Below are positions 26,877 to 37,400 of a DNA stretch of 46,188 nt, one piece after another. The stretch is from positions 1 to 46,188 of the forward strand of contig NZ_BCYQ01000020.1 in the NCBI RefSeq assembly GCF_001598275.1, in the 5' to 3' direction. Under the pieces are notes generated by a model that saw only the letters and a program-made list of their open reading frames with translations, did not search any database and was not told the origin of the DNA. The DNA comes from Moraxella oblonga NBRC 102422. Lineage in GTDB: Bacteria; Pseudomonadota; Gammaproteobacteria; Pseudomonadales; Moraxellaceae. The position numbers were made by a program, and so were the translations under genes. Position 1 is the first letter of the stretch, and every line of letters starts with the position of its first letter.

Positions 26877-29201
26877 TTACAACGTAGGAATAAATTTGGT
26901 ATTTGGGCACCATTTGTCATACAAAACAGACATAATCTCATAATCACATTCATCAAACACACCATTACCCAATAGAGAAGTGTGCAAAGTATCTAAATAT
27001 CTTTTATTCATCATTAGGTCATCATTTTGATAATGGCACAACAACAATGCGATATCCACCGCACTGCATTGAAAAATCATCATTATAATACTTTCCAAAT
27101 CATCTTGGTGGATTGATAATTGGGAATTGATGAGGCGTATATAACGATAAATAGTATGGATACTTTTATGATGGTCGTACTGATGACTGGTGATAATTTT
27201 TATTAATAATAAAATCACCACCCATTCATTATGATTGATACAGTACTGTTTTGCCTTGATGATTAATTTATCAAATAACATTTGATAAATCTCCTCAAAA
27301 TCATACATTTTATCAAAAACAGAAAGCAATCCATACAAATGAACGCCTTGCCACAAAGTAGCCAATGAATTATTGTTGGTGTTTTGATGATTGCCATAAC
27401 TGATATAATGGCATAACTGATAAAAATCACCCATCAGCCATGATTGTTTATTTTTATCGCATAAATCTTGATAAATTCTTTGATAAATAACACACAACAA
27501 TCCATGGTCAATACGTCTATCCGTTTTTGCCACTTCCATCAATAATGACCTGTCAATTGTCAGCACTCTATCATGACCATCTTGTTCATAAAAAACATCA
27601 CCAAAACAAATATGTTTATCAAGACATAATTCATTTTTATCATGGCAAATCATAACCGCGTAAAATAGCTGAAATAACTGCGTCAAATCATCTCTACCCA
27701 CATCATTATTGTGTAAAAATCGGTTGATGATTAATGGCAAATGTAGTTTTTTTATATGATTAATACTAATGTATTGAACATTAACCAATTCATAATCCGC
27801 TTTTGCTTGACTAGGATAAATCACATTATCAGCGATGTCTGTATTATCAACTACCAATCCATCATTGAGAACTTTTTCTTGTAAGTGCATGATTGGTTTA
27901 TCATAAACTGGGATAATATTGGGCAACTGGTCTTTGATGACATTGGGAGTTATTTTAGATGAAGTTGGATAATGATTGGTTGGGTGCTTACTAATGTGGG
28001 AAATGCTATCATTAATCTGCAAAGCCATCATATCATCATAAGTGCGTTGCAATTTTGTTACGTCCAAATGAGCAATCGCCATTTTTGCAAAATCTTCATA
28101 ATCAGACGCATACAAAGCATGAATACGCTCATGATTGTCAGGGTGGGTATTGCCCAAATCACCAATCCGTTCTCGCCAACTTAGAGCATAATCATTATGT
28201 GGGTTCAAAAAGAAAAAATAACTTAAATGTGTGGTATAGCATTTCTTACTTTTGGTTAAAAAAGGATTTTGTTGTAATATTTTTAATAATTTGGTTACAC
28301 CATTACTTCTGGTTAATTGGATAGAAGTTGCATCTGCCAAAAATTCACGCTGGCGGTTAAAATGCTGTTTTATCCATTCGCCACTTGCCATACCCAAAAA
28401 ACCCACCAAGCGAATCATCAATGAAATAAATTCAATAGACAATCGCCCGACACCAACTACCTGTACATATTCACGCTTTTGACCTTTATCGTTGGTAAGA
28501 TAATAGCGTTTTACTTTGGGGTTTTGTCGCCATTTAGAAATCCACTCCAAGCTATCAGCCACATCATAAAGCCATGACAAACTTGACATAAGCACATACA
28601 TTTTGACATTTAATTTGGCATCGCCATGTAATATATGTCCATATTCATGACCGATTAAACCGTATAGGCTTTCATTATCTAATTGTAATGCCCCTTCACT
28701 CACCACAAGCATCATGTCATAATCATCAAATCCTGCCACAAAAGCATTAATGCCTTTATCATTCATGACATATAGTTTTGGCAAATAGATATTAGAAGCA
28801 ATGGCAAGTTGTTCGGCAAATTGATAATATCGGCGATATTTAGGTTCAAATTCCTTGATATAATTCACACAAATCACATTTTGAGATGATGAATTTGCCA
28901 AACCAGACACATTAATAAATAAGCGTTTGACTTCAATATCCTTTAATATTAAATCGTGATTGTGGGTGATTTTATTATACTGATATAAAACATTTAAAAT
29001 AAAATAACTAGGAATAATTAAAACAATCCAAAACCATAAAAATTCTGTCCAAACCCCAACAATAAAATACCAAGCCACCATAAATACCAATAACGCTACC
29101 ACCACATGAATCATCATCGCCATGACAAATAAAAAATAAAGCATTAGGCTATTTCTTTTGTAATGGCGTTGTAATTCAAAAAATTGATGATGAGTGGTCA
29201 T
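26877..29201 (-). CDS. M48-family metallopeptidase with long C-terminal extension
   Basis: Membrane zinc peptidase of 774 residues. Two N-terminal membrane segments (about 18-47 and 53-75) precede a peptidase domain with the zinc site HEYGH in LIGHEYGHILHGD (about 185-189). The third ligand is the glutamate in REFLADATSIQL (about 286). After about residue 380 comes a ~390-residue region rich in His, Asp, Ile and Tyr with no motif I recognise. The start ATG 29201 is 12 nt after the lemA stop; an in-frame TTG at 29210 is possible. The lemA-M48 pairing is common in bacteria, often for envelope quality control. The gene is more AT-rich than its neighbours. Confidence 0.85.
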   Translation of the reverse strand: MTTHHQFFELQRHYKRNSLMLYFLFVMAMMIHVVVALLVFMVAWYFIVGVWTEFLWFWIVLIIPSYFILNVLYQYNKITHNHDLILKDIEVKRLFINVSGLANSSSQNVICVNYIKEFEPKYRRYYQFAEQLAIASNIYLPKLYVMNDKGINAFVAGFDDYDMMLVVSEGALQLDNESLYGLIGHEYGHILHGDAKLNVKMYVLMSSLSWLYDVADSLEWISKWRQNPKVKRYYLTNDKGQKREYVQVVGVGRLSIEFISLMIRLVGFLGMASGEWIKQHFNRQREFLADATSIQLTRSNGVTKLLKILQQNPFLTKSKKCYTTHLSYFFFLNPHNDYALSWRERIGDLGNTHPDNHERIHALYASDYEDFAKMAIAHLDVTKLQRTYDDMMALQINDSISHISKHPTNHYPTSSKITPNVIKDQLPNIIPVYDKPIMHLQEKVLNDGLVVDNTDIADNVIYPSQAKADYELVNVQYISINHIKKLHLPLIINRFLHNNDVGRDDLTQLFQLFYAVMICHDKNELCLDKHICFGDVFYEQDGHDRVLTIDRSLLMEVAKTDRRIDHGLLCVIYQRIYQDLCDKNKQSWLMGDFYQLCHYISYGNHQNTNNNSLATLWQGVHLYGLLSVFDKMYDFEEIYQMLFDKLIIKAKQYCINHNEWVVILLLIKIITSHQYDHHKSIHTIYRYIRLINSQLSIHQDDLESIIMMIFQCSAVDIALLLCHYQNDDLMMNKRYLDTLHTSLLGNGVFDECDYEIMSVLYDKWCPNTKFIPTL

Positions 29202-29213
29202 GTTGGGCAATCA

Positions 29214-29795
29214 TCAAAATGATACATTGGGAGAGACACCAATACTGGATTTGTCCGTAAATTCTAATTGGGATATGGGAAAAAACCCAAACAGATTTGC
29301 TACGATGTTATTGGGGAAAATTTCTCGCTGATTGTTATAAAACATCACACTGTCATTATAAAATTGGCGAGCAAAACCTATGCGATTTTCGGTGTTTTTG
29401 ATTTCGTCTGACAACTCTTTTAGGGTGGTGTCTGCTTTTAATTCTGGGTAGTTTTCTACCACCGCATAGAAGGCAGTGAGAGCTTTTGATAAGGTATTTT
29501 CGGCACTGGCTAATTTGGCAAGTTCGCCATTATCACTAAGGTTGGCTTTCACGCCATTCATGCTTTGGGCGATATTACGAGCTTCTGTGATAGCGACCAA
29601 CACTTGTTCCTCGTGAATCATATAGCGTTTGGCAATGTTCACCAAATTTGGAATTAGGTCATGGCGACGTTTTAGCTGAACGTCAATTTGGGATAGTCCG
29701 TTGGCAACTTGGTTTTTGAGGCGAATAAGTCCATTGTATATGATGACAAAAAACATACCAAGCCCAATCAACAACGCCATCACCACATACATCAT
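29214..29795 (-). CDS. lemA: LemA family protein
   Basis: 193 residues: one N-terminal membrane anchor (about 3-21) and a helical-bundle LemA domain outside or inside the membrane. The family blocks YNGLIRLKNQVANGLSQIDVQL, KRRHDLIPNLVNIAKRY and TENRIGFARQFYND are clear. A strong GGAGGTG ribosome site precedes the ATG. It forms a two-gene operon with the downstream M48 peptidase, a pairing seen widely. The molecular function of LemA is not settled. Confidence 0.93.
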   Translation of the reverse strand: MMYVVMALLIGLGMFFVIIYNGLIRLKNQVANGLSQIDVQLKRRHDLIPNLVNIAKRYMIHEEQVLVAITEARNIAQSMNGVKANLSDNGELAKLASAENTLSKALTAFYAVVENYPELKADTTLKELSDEIKNTENRIGFARQFYNDSVMFYNNQREIFPNNIVANLFGFFPISQLEFTDKSSIGVSPNVSF

Positions 29796-29841
29796 AACAC
29801 ACCTCCAAATTTCCTATCAGTTCATTCTAGCATAACATACC

Positions 29842-30966
29842 CTACATGGCAAGCTGACGCAGAGGGCGTGCGGTAGTTTTACAAAAAAGCTCATAATCAA
29901 TGGTGTTTGCCCAATTTGCCACTTGATAGGCAGGCAAACCCTCTCCCCACAACACAACTTCATCGCCCACCCCCACAGGCACATCGGTAATGTCTATCAT
30001 CATCATATCCATCGCCACACGCCCCACAACAGGTATTAAAAACTGCTGACTGTTTTTTGTGATAAAAACATGGGCATTTTGTACCACTCTAGGATAGCCA
30101 TCACCATAGCCCACACTTAGCACACCAATGCGACTGGGCTTGTCTGCCATCCATAATCCGCCATAACCCACCTGCTCACCCACATTTAACTCATGAATGG
30201 CAAAAATATGTGTAGTAAAAGTCATTACAGGTCGCAACCCAAGCTGATTTGGGGTTTTGTCCGCCACAGCCATACCACCATATAGAGCAATCCCCGCTCG
30301 CACCCAATCATAATGAACACTAGGAAAGTTAAAAATTCCTGCCGAATTACAAAGTGAGCCTTGTATTTTATCCGCATGCATGGCTTTTAAAGCACCAAGC
30401 ACCTCATTAAAACGCTCTATTTGCAAGCCATTTGCTAAATTTTCTCTGTCGTCTGCACAAGCAAAATGACTGGTTAAAATGATGTTATAACCTTTATCCA
30501 TAAGCAATTTGGCAGATGCCAAAACGTCATTTTTGCCAAACCCCAAACGGTTCATGCCCGTGTTGTATTTTAACCAAATAGTACGTGAAAAACTGACATT
30601 TTTTGGCACATTTGCCAATGCCCAATCCAGTTGGTTTTGGCAATGCACCACACAACTAAAATTATAGTCTAACGCTTGTAACCATTCACTTTGACTAAAC
30701 ACTCCTTCAATAAGAACAATGGGCTTAACTGACAATTTTTGACAGTTGATTTTGGATAATATGTCAAAAACTTGCACACCCTCTCCAAAACTTGCTACAC
30801 CATAGGCGTCCGCTTCCAACAACCCCTGCAAAGCCCAAGCAATACCATGCCCATAAGCATTGGCTTTTACCATTGCCATGACTTTGGCGGTTGGGGCGTT
30901 TTGGCGTATGGTATTTAGGTTTTTTTGCAGGGCAGATGCCTTTAAAGTAATGGTAGTATGTCGCAT
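29842..30966 (-). CDS. alr: Alanine racemase
   Basis: PLP enzyme making D-alanine for peptidoglycan. 374 residues. The PLP lysine is K34 in AMVKANAYGHG; the catalytic tyrosine lies in GYGGLWMADKPSRIGVLSVGYGDG. VVGRVAMDMMMIDIT and the C-terminal dimer region are present. It follows mrcB by 20 bp on the same strand, so substrate supply and peptidoglycan polymerisation are likely co-expressed. Confidence 0.97.
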   Translation of the reverse strand: MRHTTITLKASALQKNLNTIRQNAPTAKVMAMVKANAYGHGIAWALQGLLEADAYGVASFGEGVQVFDILSKINCQKLSVKPIVLIEGVFSQSEWLQALDYNFSCVVHCQNQLDWALANVPKNVSFSRTIWLKYNTGMNRLGFGKNDVLASAKLLMDKGYNIILTSHFACADDRENLANGLQIERFNEVLGALKAMHADKIQGSLCNSAGIFNFPSVHYDWVRAGIALYGGMAVADKTPNQLGLRPVMTFTTHIFAIHELNVGEQVGYGGLWMADKPSRIGVLSVGYGDGYPRVVQNAHVFITKNSQQFLIPVVGRVAMDMMMIDITDVPVGVGDEVVLWGEGLPAYQVANWANTIDYELFCKTTARPLRQLAM

Positions 30967-30986
30967 TTTTAACCTTTATTATACTG

Positions 30987-33353
30987 TTATTCGCTGTACT
31001 CGGTAGGCTCGCCATAATGCACGCCTTCATCTGGGACAAACTCTTCCTCAGTCTGACTGTCATCATCACCATCTACCACCTGTGTTGATTGGCTTTGAAA
31101 TTCTGACACTTGGGTTTCGTAGTAGCAATCCGTGCCTTGCTGTGGCATAAATTCATTCAGCACAGGCAAATACACCGCATTAGGACAACCTTCCTTAGAA
31201 AGCAGTCCTGTGCCGTTATCTAGCCACGCCCACGTTACTTTGTCTGGTGTTTCAAAATGGTTGGGTGTTAGATTGAGCCGACTCATATAATCCACCCAAA
31301 TCGGCAATGCTCCTGTACCGCCCGTCAATCCGATGGGCTTGTTGTCATCACGCCCAACCCATACCACAGACACGTAGTTGCCACTATATCCTGCAAACCA
31401 CGCATCTCGTGCGTCATTGGTTGTGCCTGTCTTGCCCGCTAGGTTTAGATGCTCTCCCAAAGATAGGGCTTTTTTGGCTGTACCATTTTTGATAACTTCG
31501 GTCATGGCATGGTTGATTAGATACATATGTTCTGGTTTAAAACGCTGAACTTTACGGTCGTCATCAGTTCGTTTTAGCACTTGCCCTGTTTCACTGATGA
31601 TTTGTCTAACGCTATGAATGGGTGCATGATAACCCCCAGAAGCAAAGATTTGGTACATACCCAACATATTCATGGGTGACAAATCCATCGCCCCCAAAAG
31701 CACCGATGGATAAGGTGAAATTTCCGCTTCAATACCAAACTGACGCAATTGCCCATGAAAATTTTTAAGCTCCATATCCATACCAACATTGACCGCCGAC
31801 TGGTTGTAAGAGTTGGCAAGGGCAGTCATGAGTGGCACTTCGCCATGGCTTTTACCGCCATAATTTTTTGGCGTCCATGATTTGCCCCCTGATGGATACG
31901 CCACAGGTTCATCATTAACAGCACTGGCTAGGTTGTATTTACCTGATTGTAGTGCTGTCAGATAAATCACAGGTTTTAAAAGCGAACCCACTTGGCGTTT
32001 GGCATCCACCGCTCGGTTAAATCCTGTAAACTCCCCTGCACTACCTACAATCGCCACAAGCTCCCCTGTTTGAGGGTCAGCACTCACCAACGCCCCTTGT
32101 AGGTTTTGGGTGGCTTTACTGGTCTTTTTGAGTTTGGCAAGCTGTGCCGTCATGGCATTATCGGCAGATGTTTGGGCAATTGGATCAAGCGTAGAAATGA
32201 TACGGAGCCCTGCACTCATCAAATCTTTTTCTTGATAATACGTTTTTAAATCACGTCTAACCACGTCAAAAAAATCAGGAAAATGACGTTTGGCAAGCAT
32301 GGGCTTATCCGCAATATCCATATCATGAGCAACCGCCTCATCATGTTGTTCTTGGGTGATTTTACCCATGACTAGCATATTGTGAAGCACTGTATCGCGT
32401 CTATCTTTGGTGCGTTCGGGGTATTTTCTAGGGTTGTAATAACTAGACCCTTTGGCAATGCCCACAAGCAGTGCATACTGATCAAGTCGCAATTCTGATA
32501 AGGGTTTGTTAAAATAAAATCGTGATGCCACCGCAAAACCATTGACCGACACATTGCCATTTTGCCCCAAATTAATCTCATTAAGATAAGCAATTAAAAT
32601 ATCGTCTTTGGCATAATGACGTTCCAAAAGCAAAGCCATGAGTGCCTCGTTCGCCTTGCGTTTTAGGGTGCGGTCAGAGTTGAGATAAAAGTTTTTGATG
32701 AGTTGTTGTGTGATGGTAGAACCGCCCTGCCTTGCCCCACCTGTGATGTTTGATACAATCGCCCGAGCAATACCACGCACCGATACGCCATGATGTTCAT
32801 AAAATAAACGGTCTTCGGTAGCGATGAGTGCATCTACCAAAGGCTTGGGTACATCTTCTTTTTTTAGGACTTCTCTATCTTCGTTGTTTTCAGGATAAAT
32901 CCGACCCATCTCTATCGGCTCTAAACGAGCTTTATTTTGGGCGATGGTGCTTTGCAATTTGGCAATTTGCCCATCACGCAGAGTGATTTTCAACACACGT
33001 GCTTCGTCTATGTCGCCATCGCCATAATCAAATTTGCGAGCATAAATGGTGTAAGTATTGCCCTCTTTATAATAAGTCCCTGTTTTTTGGCTGTTGGTCT
33101 CGCTATAATTTAGACGATGAAGCCAGTCTTTGAGATGTTTATCACTCAATGGCATCTGTGGCAACAGTTCAAGGGGGCGAGAATACACCGTGGCAGGTAT
33201 GTTCCAACGGCGTGTCTCAAACTTACCAACCACTTCGGCATCAAGTTTGTAAGCGTGCATTGCCAAAAACACCAAACCCACAATAATCGCCACTAACAGC
33301 AAAAAACCAACGAGCATAAATCCCTGTTGGCGTTTTTGTAAAGAACCAGACAT
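30987..33353 (-). CDS. mrcB: Penicillin-binding protein 1B, bifunctional transglycosylase/transpeptidase
   Basis: Class A PBP of 788 residues that polymerises and crosslinks peptidoglycan in the periplasm. A membrane anchor (about 13-33) is followed by a UB2H-like region (about 45-140). The GT51 domain has the catalytic glutamate in ATEDRLFYEHHG (about 180) and GGSTITQQLIKN. The transpeptidase motifs are SLLK (SxxK, about 457), SYNQSAVN (SxN) and GKTGTT (about 640). The C-terminus has an acidic tail (DDDSQTEEEF). An AGGGGTG ribosome site precedes ATG 33353; the GTG three bases earlier is rejected. An activator such as LpoB is not in the window. Confidence 0.95.
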   Translation of the reverse strand: MSGSLQKRQQGFMLVGFLLLVAIIVGLVFLAMHAYKLDAEVVGKFETRRWNIPATVYSRPLELLPQMPLSDKHLKDWLHRLNYSETNSQKTGTYYKEGNTYTIYARKFDYGDGDIDEARVLKITLRDGQIAKLQSTIAQNKARLEPIEMGRIYPENNEDREVLKKEDVPKPLVDALIATEDRLFYEHHGVSVRGIARAIVSNITGGARQGGSTITQQLIKNFYLNSDRTLKRKANEALMALLLERHYAKDDILIAYLNEINLGQNGNVSVNGFAVASRFYFNKPLSELRLDQYALLVGIAKGSSYYNPRKYPERTKDRRDTVLHNMLVMGKITQEQHDEAVAHDMDIADKPMLAKRHFPDFFDVVRRDLKTYYQEKDLMSAGLRIISTLDPIAQTSADNAMTAQLAKLKKTSKATQNLQGALVSADPQTGELVAIVGSAGEFTGFNRAVDAKRQVGSLLKPVIYLTALQSGKYNLASAVNDEPVAYPSGGKSWTPKNYGGKSHGEVPLMTALANSYNQSAVNVGMDMELKNFHGQLRQFGIEAEISPYPSVLLGAMDLSPMNMLGMYQIFASGGYHAPIHSVRQIISETGQVLKRTDDDRKVQRFKPEHMYLINHAMTEVIKNGTAKKALSLGEHLNLAGKTGTTNDARDAWFAGYSGNYVSVVWVGRDDNKPIGLTGGTGALPIWVDYMSRLNLTPNHFETPDKVTWAWLDNGTGLLSKEGCPNAVYLPVLNEFMPQQGTDCYYETQVSEFQSQSTQVVDGDDDSQTEEEFVPDEGVHYGEPTEYSE

Positions 33354-33480
33354 CACACACCCCTAAGACCTTAAAAGGCATAATATCGCCCAAAATGCAG
33401 ATTTTTGCAAGTGAAAAAATGATGAAATTTTGCAACAATCTAACACCAAAGATGATTTTTTGTATTGATTGCCCAAAAGT

Positions 33481-33508
33481 AAAAACGACACCCTAAGATG
33501 TCGTTTTT
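33481..33508 (-). terminator. Terminator of the pilus operon
   Basis: The stem AAAAACGACA / TGTCGTTTTT has an 8-nt loop, 8 bp beyond the last pilin stop. Confidence 0.88.
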
Positions 33509-33515
33509 ATCAAGG

Positions 33516-33935
33516 TCATTTCCAATCAGTTGAACTTGACGGAGTACAACTTGATCCTTTTGTCCAGCACTTTTGTCCACGACTATTTAGAACAACACTA
33601 CCATCGCCATTTTGTTTGGCGGACGCAGGTTCTGCTGTCATGGTCCACTTTCTACCATTATCTTGAATCTGTATGTTAATGGTATAATGGGGGGTACCGT
33701 CTGGAAAGGAGGCGTTTTTCACCCCTTTGATTTTATTGTCCGCACCCTGAAAACTATTGCGGTTTGTTACTTGATAACGTTGTAGCTCTTGGCTTAGACG
33801 CACCATCTCTGTTTGTACTGCGGTGCGGTTGGTACGCACCACATATTTATCATAAGATGGCACTGCAATGGCTGCAATCACACCAATAATACCCACCACA
33901 ATGATGATTTCAATAATTGTAAAACCTTTTTGCAT
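33516..33935 (-). CDS. Type IV pilin-like protein (ComF/PilE-type minor pilin)
   Basis: 139 residues with a class III signal: MQKG, then mature FTIIEIIIVVGIIGVIAAIAVPSY, with the conserved glutamate at mature position 5. C-terminal cysteines (KCWTKGSSC) likely form a disulfide. ATG 33935 overlaps the preceding pilin stop (TGATG) and has GAGGTGA 7 nt upstream; an in-frame TTG at 33941 is rejected. As last gene of the minor-pilin/PilY1 operon it matches ComF of Acinetobacter or PilE-type proteins in position. A role in pilus initiation or DNA uptake is inferred from context. Confidence 0.85.
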   Translation of the reverse strand: MQKGFTIIEIIIVVGIIGVIAAIAVPSYDKYVVRTNRTAVQTEMVRLSQELQRYQVTNRNSFQGADNKIKGVKNASFPDGTPHYTINIQIQDNGRKWTMTAEPASAKQNGDGSVVLNSRGQKCWTKGSSCTPSSSTDWK

Positions 33936-34426
33936 CACCAATTCACCTCATTGTCACCACAAGTACCCTTTTTAACAGTATCTTTTGCCTGCGTCATACA
34001 ACGCTCACCCACACTCGTCATAAGCAAGTCATAATTGAGTGCTTGAGCGGCTGGATCTGTACGTTCAGCATAGATACGCCAAGCAAAACCGTCGGCCTTT
34101 GCATTGGCGATATTGACACCTGCATTATCAGTTACCTTAATCGTATAAATCTCTTTACCATTAACAGAGACTGTACGCTCCACTGGTGCATTTGCTTGTG
34201 GCGCTGTTCCACTTTCGTTTGGCAATGTAAACCCTTTATAAGTAAAGTTTTTGCCACGAAAACGCTCCAAATCCGCAGCGATTTTTTGCATTTCTTGTTG
34301 GGCGACAGCTCTGTCCTTTTTGCGTGTATACTCTTGGTAACTTGGCACAGCAAAAGCGGTGATGATGGAGAGAATCACCAACACCATCAACAACTCTATC
34401 ACGGTAAAACCTTGATATTTTTTCAT
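33935..34426 (-). CDS. Type IV pilin-like protein (ComE/PilE-type minor pilin)
   Basis: 163 residues. Prepilin leader MKKYQG is followed by FTVIELLMVLVILSIITAFAVPSY with Glu5. A globular domain follows, with a cysteine pair near the C-terminus (ERCMTQ and GTCGDNE). ATG 34426 has AAGGA 7 nt upstream and lies 9 nt after the pilY1 stop. It is translationally coupled to the next pilin by TGATG. Position after pilY1 corresponds to ComE in Acinetobacter baylyi. It is not clearly the major pilin PilA. Confidence 0.85.
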   Translation of the reverse strand: MKKYQGFTVIELLMVLVILSIITAFAVPSYQEYTRKKDRAVAQQEMQKIAADLERFRGKNFTYKGFTLPNESGTAPQANAPVERTVSVNGKEIYTIKVTDNAGVNIANAKADGFAWRIYAERTDPAAQALNYDLLMTSVGERCMTQAKDTVKKGTCGDNEVNW

Positions 34427-34435
34427 GGACAATCC

Positions 34436-37400
34436 TTAGTTTTGGCTTTGCTCTTGACGTGATTCAAACCAACGCAACTGTGAAAGAATCGAAGGTGTTT
34501 CTACATTCAAGCATTCAGGCTTTGATTGATTTTCTGTTTTTGAACAATCAATTTTGACATTAGAACTTGCAGAACTGTCTGCACTACTACTGTTTGCTGA
34601 GATGTTACTCAAATTACCAACACCTTTCTCGCCCAGACCAAGCGTCATCTCTACCAAGCCCGGTGTGCTAGAAGAAACTACTGGTGTTTCTTCGTTGCGT
34701 ACATAGCCATGCTCGTCCTTCTCACAGATACCTGTTGGTAAACAGAACTGATAGGCTTGACTTACACCAACCACACCAGCACCACATGCACCACTTAGAC
34801 CGCCACCATCTCTGTCATAGGTATTGACAAACAACAGATTGGTGATGGCGTAGGGTTCACCAAATGCTTTATAACGACCTTTCTTCTCCGTAGGATAGGC
34901 GTATTTCCAGCCTTGATTTTTACCATCAGCTTTCACTTCACGTTCAGTGCCTTTAAGGTTACTGTCAAGAACAGCTGTCTTTAATGCACCTTTACCATGA
35001 TGGGTCAAAAGATTGCCCATAGACATGGTTCTCCACGCCGTGTTGCCCAAATCATAATCATACACCACAAAAACAGAGTCATCAGCAGTATTAAGATTTG
35101 TCTTCAATCTTTCATAGTTACCCGCCAATGGTGAACTTCTGTCACCAGAGCCAAACGCCGCCACCGCAAAACGACCAATACCTTCTGCCTCTTGCACAGA
35201 AATGCTTGGCATTTCGTATAAGCGTGGGCTTAGACCATCATTCTTGTGTTCATCAAAAATCTTGACCACACGAATAGAGAATGGCACTTCTGCACTGCCG
35301 TTAGCATTTATCTTATTGGCGTTATTTAGATCAATACGGAAACCTTGACCTGCCAAATCCCCAAAATACAAGGCATCAATCAAGCCATCACTATCACGGT
35401 CAATGGTGTTGATACGGCTGACCACACTGTATTGCAAGCTACCGTTATCATCGCCTGTGGCACTGTGTTTGGTTGCTTTACCGCCTGTAACATCATTGTT
35501 GCTTGCCCACCATAGTAGGTCGCCTGTGTTGGCATCAAACATATACACGCCTGCACCCTCGCCGTTGGTTTGTGCATAATCTGACTGTTCATAACCTACA
35601 TCATAGCCACCACCGACAAACATCACAAGTCTACGCTCACCATTCCAACGTACATAGCCTAACGATGGCTTGGACCAGCTTTGACCCATTTTGGTAAGCT
35701 CTGGATAGGATTTTTTACCTGATGAGGTATAGACCGCTCCAGCCTCGGGGTCAATGTTAAATTTGAGTACAGGTGCTCCAGAGATTTGACCGTCATTTTG
35801 ACCTTGCTTGGCAGTATTGGCAATACTGCTCAAATCTAGACTGTAGTAGTTTTTACCACCCATACGCAGACCGCCATAGATCCACTGTTTACCTTTTGCT
35901 GAATTGGCATCACTTGGATTGGATAGGCCCACCGTCAATGCACCATCATCAGGGCGTGGGACATACTCGGTGTGAGCCACCCACGCACCATCAATGCCAT
36001 AAAACAATTTTTCTTTACCGCCTGATGTGTTACTTTCGTGCAAGAAGGCTTGTTTTTGTTTTTCAACCATTTTTTGTGGTACAAAAGCAAATTTCTCTTC
36101 GCCTGTATCAGCATCTACAATATGCAACACACCTTGCGTACTACCATAAACCAAATAGTCGTCTCGGTTGCTTTCTTCTAGCTGACTGTTAATCTTACCT
36201 GACTGGGTTAGCAAAATTGGACTAGAATGCATGGTCGCACCAAGCTGACGAAGTTCTGGCTTGGCACTGAGCTGATTGAAGTCCACAGTCTCATTTTCTG
36301 ATACCTTGTAACCTAGCAGGTTGAGCCAATAATTCTTATTGTTATCTTGTCCATTTCTTAATGAATCCACCGTAACTGTGGTCAAGGCACGGTTATCGCC
36401 AGTACTTTCGGTATAGACTTGACGCTGAGTCTGGTTTTGTTCATTGGTACGTAATTTGAGGTTGCCAAACACACCACTTGCTGTTTCACCATTGATTTCT
36501 CTATCCCACAGACCAAGCGTGGTTTGATCAATCAAGCCACTGGTTTGAAATAATGATTGATTGCCTTGACCATATAGTGAGCCATTGATGGTGTTGTATT
36601 TGTTCATGTTACCTGTCCACAACTGCTGAGTTTTGTCAGGTTGAGGAGCAAAGGAAGCATAATAGGCTTGACTTGATAACGACTGTCTATTCAAACTACT
36701 CACTGGCACGGTTGGCGAACCTGTTGCCATTGAAGGAATGTCGGTGTTTAATGTCTGCAAGAATGAGTTTACGCTATTTACGACGCTGACGGTACTACTG
36801 CCCGAATACCAACCACCGCCACCGACAATACCCCAAGCAGCCGCACGGCGTTGCTCTTTATCATTTGAAGGCAAGTTGTCAATGGTGGTAACGTCAGTTC
36901 CTGTAACACCTACATTTTTTAAGTTTTCTTCTTTGGTTAGGGCTGCATCATATGATGGAATTTTGGTAAATACTGCACCAAAGCCAACCACCGCTGTCTT
37001 GATGGGAACTTTTTTCTTGTGATTGCCAGACAGTAATTTTTCAGAAGCAGTAATTGCACAATACAAACTATCACCCGTATCTGGGCAGGTGATTTTTTCA
37101 CCAAATGCAGAGGCAAACAAACCCTCCGAACCAGAATCTTGAGTTGGCTCACCATCTGTCAAAACATACACACCTTGTGCAGCACAAGAATCGCCATCTA
37201 GGGGAGAAGCGTAGTTAGAACCATTTTTGGTTAAGGGATCTGAATACTGAAATCCAGATCTACCATAAACTTTGGTTGGTTTAATTACGTAGGTGTAGCC
37301 CGGCATAGACGTATAGGCATTCGTTGCAGAAGTTGTGCCGATTGGGTAGTTAGTCCACGACAGTCTACTTTCATTAGGATCCCTTCCAGAACCAATAATA

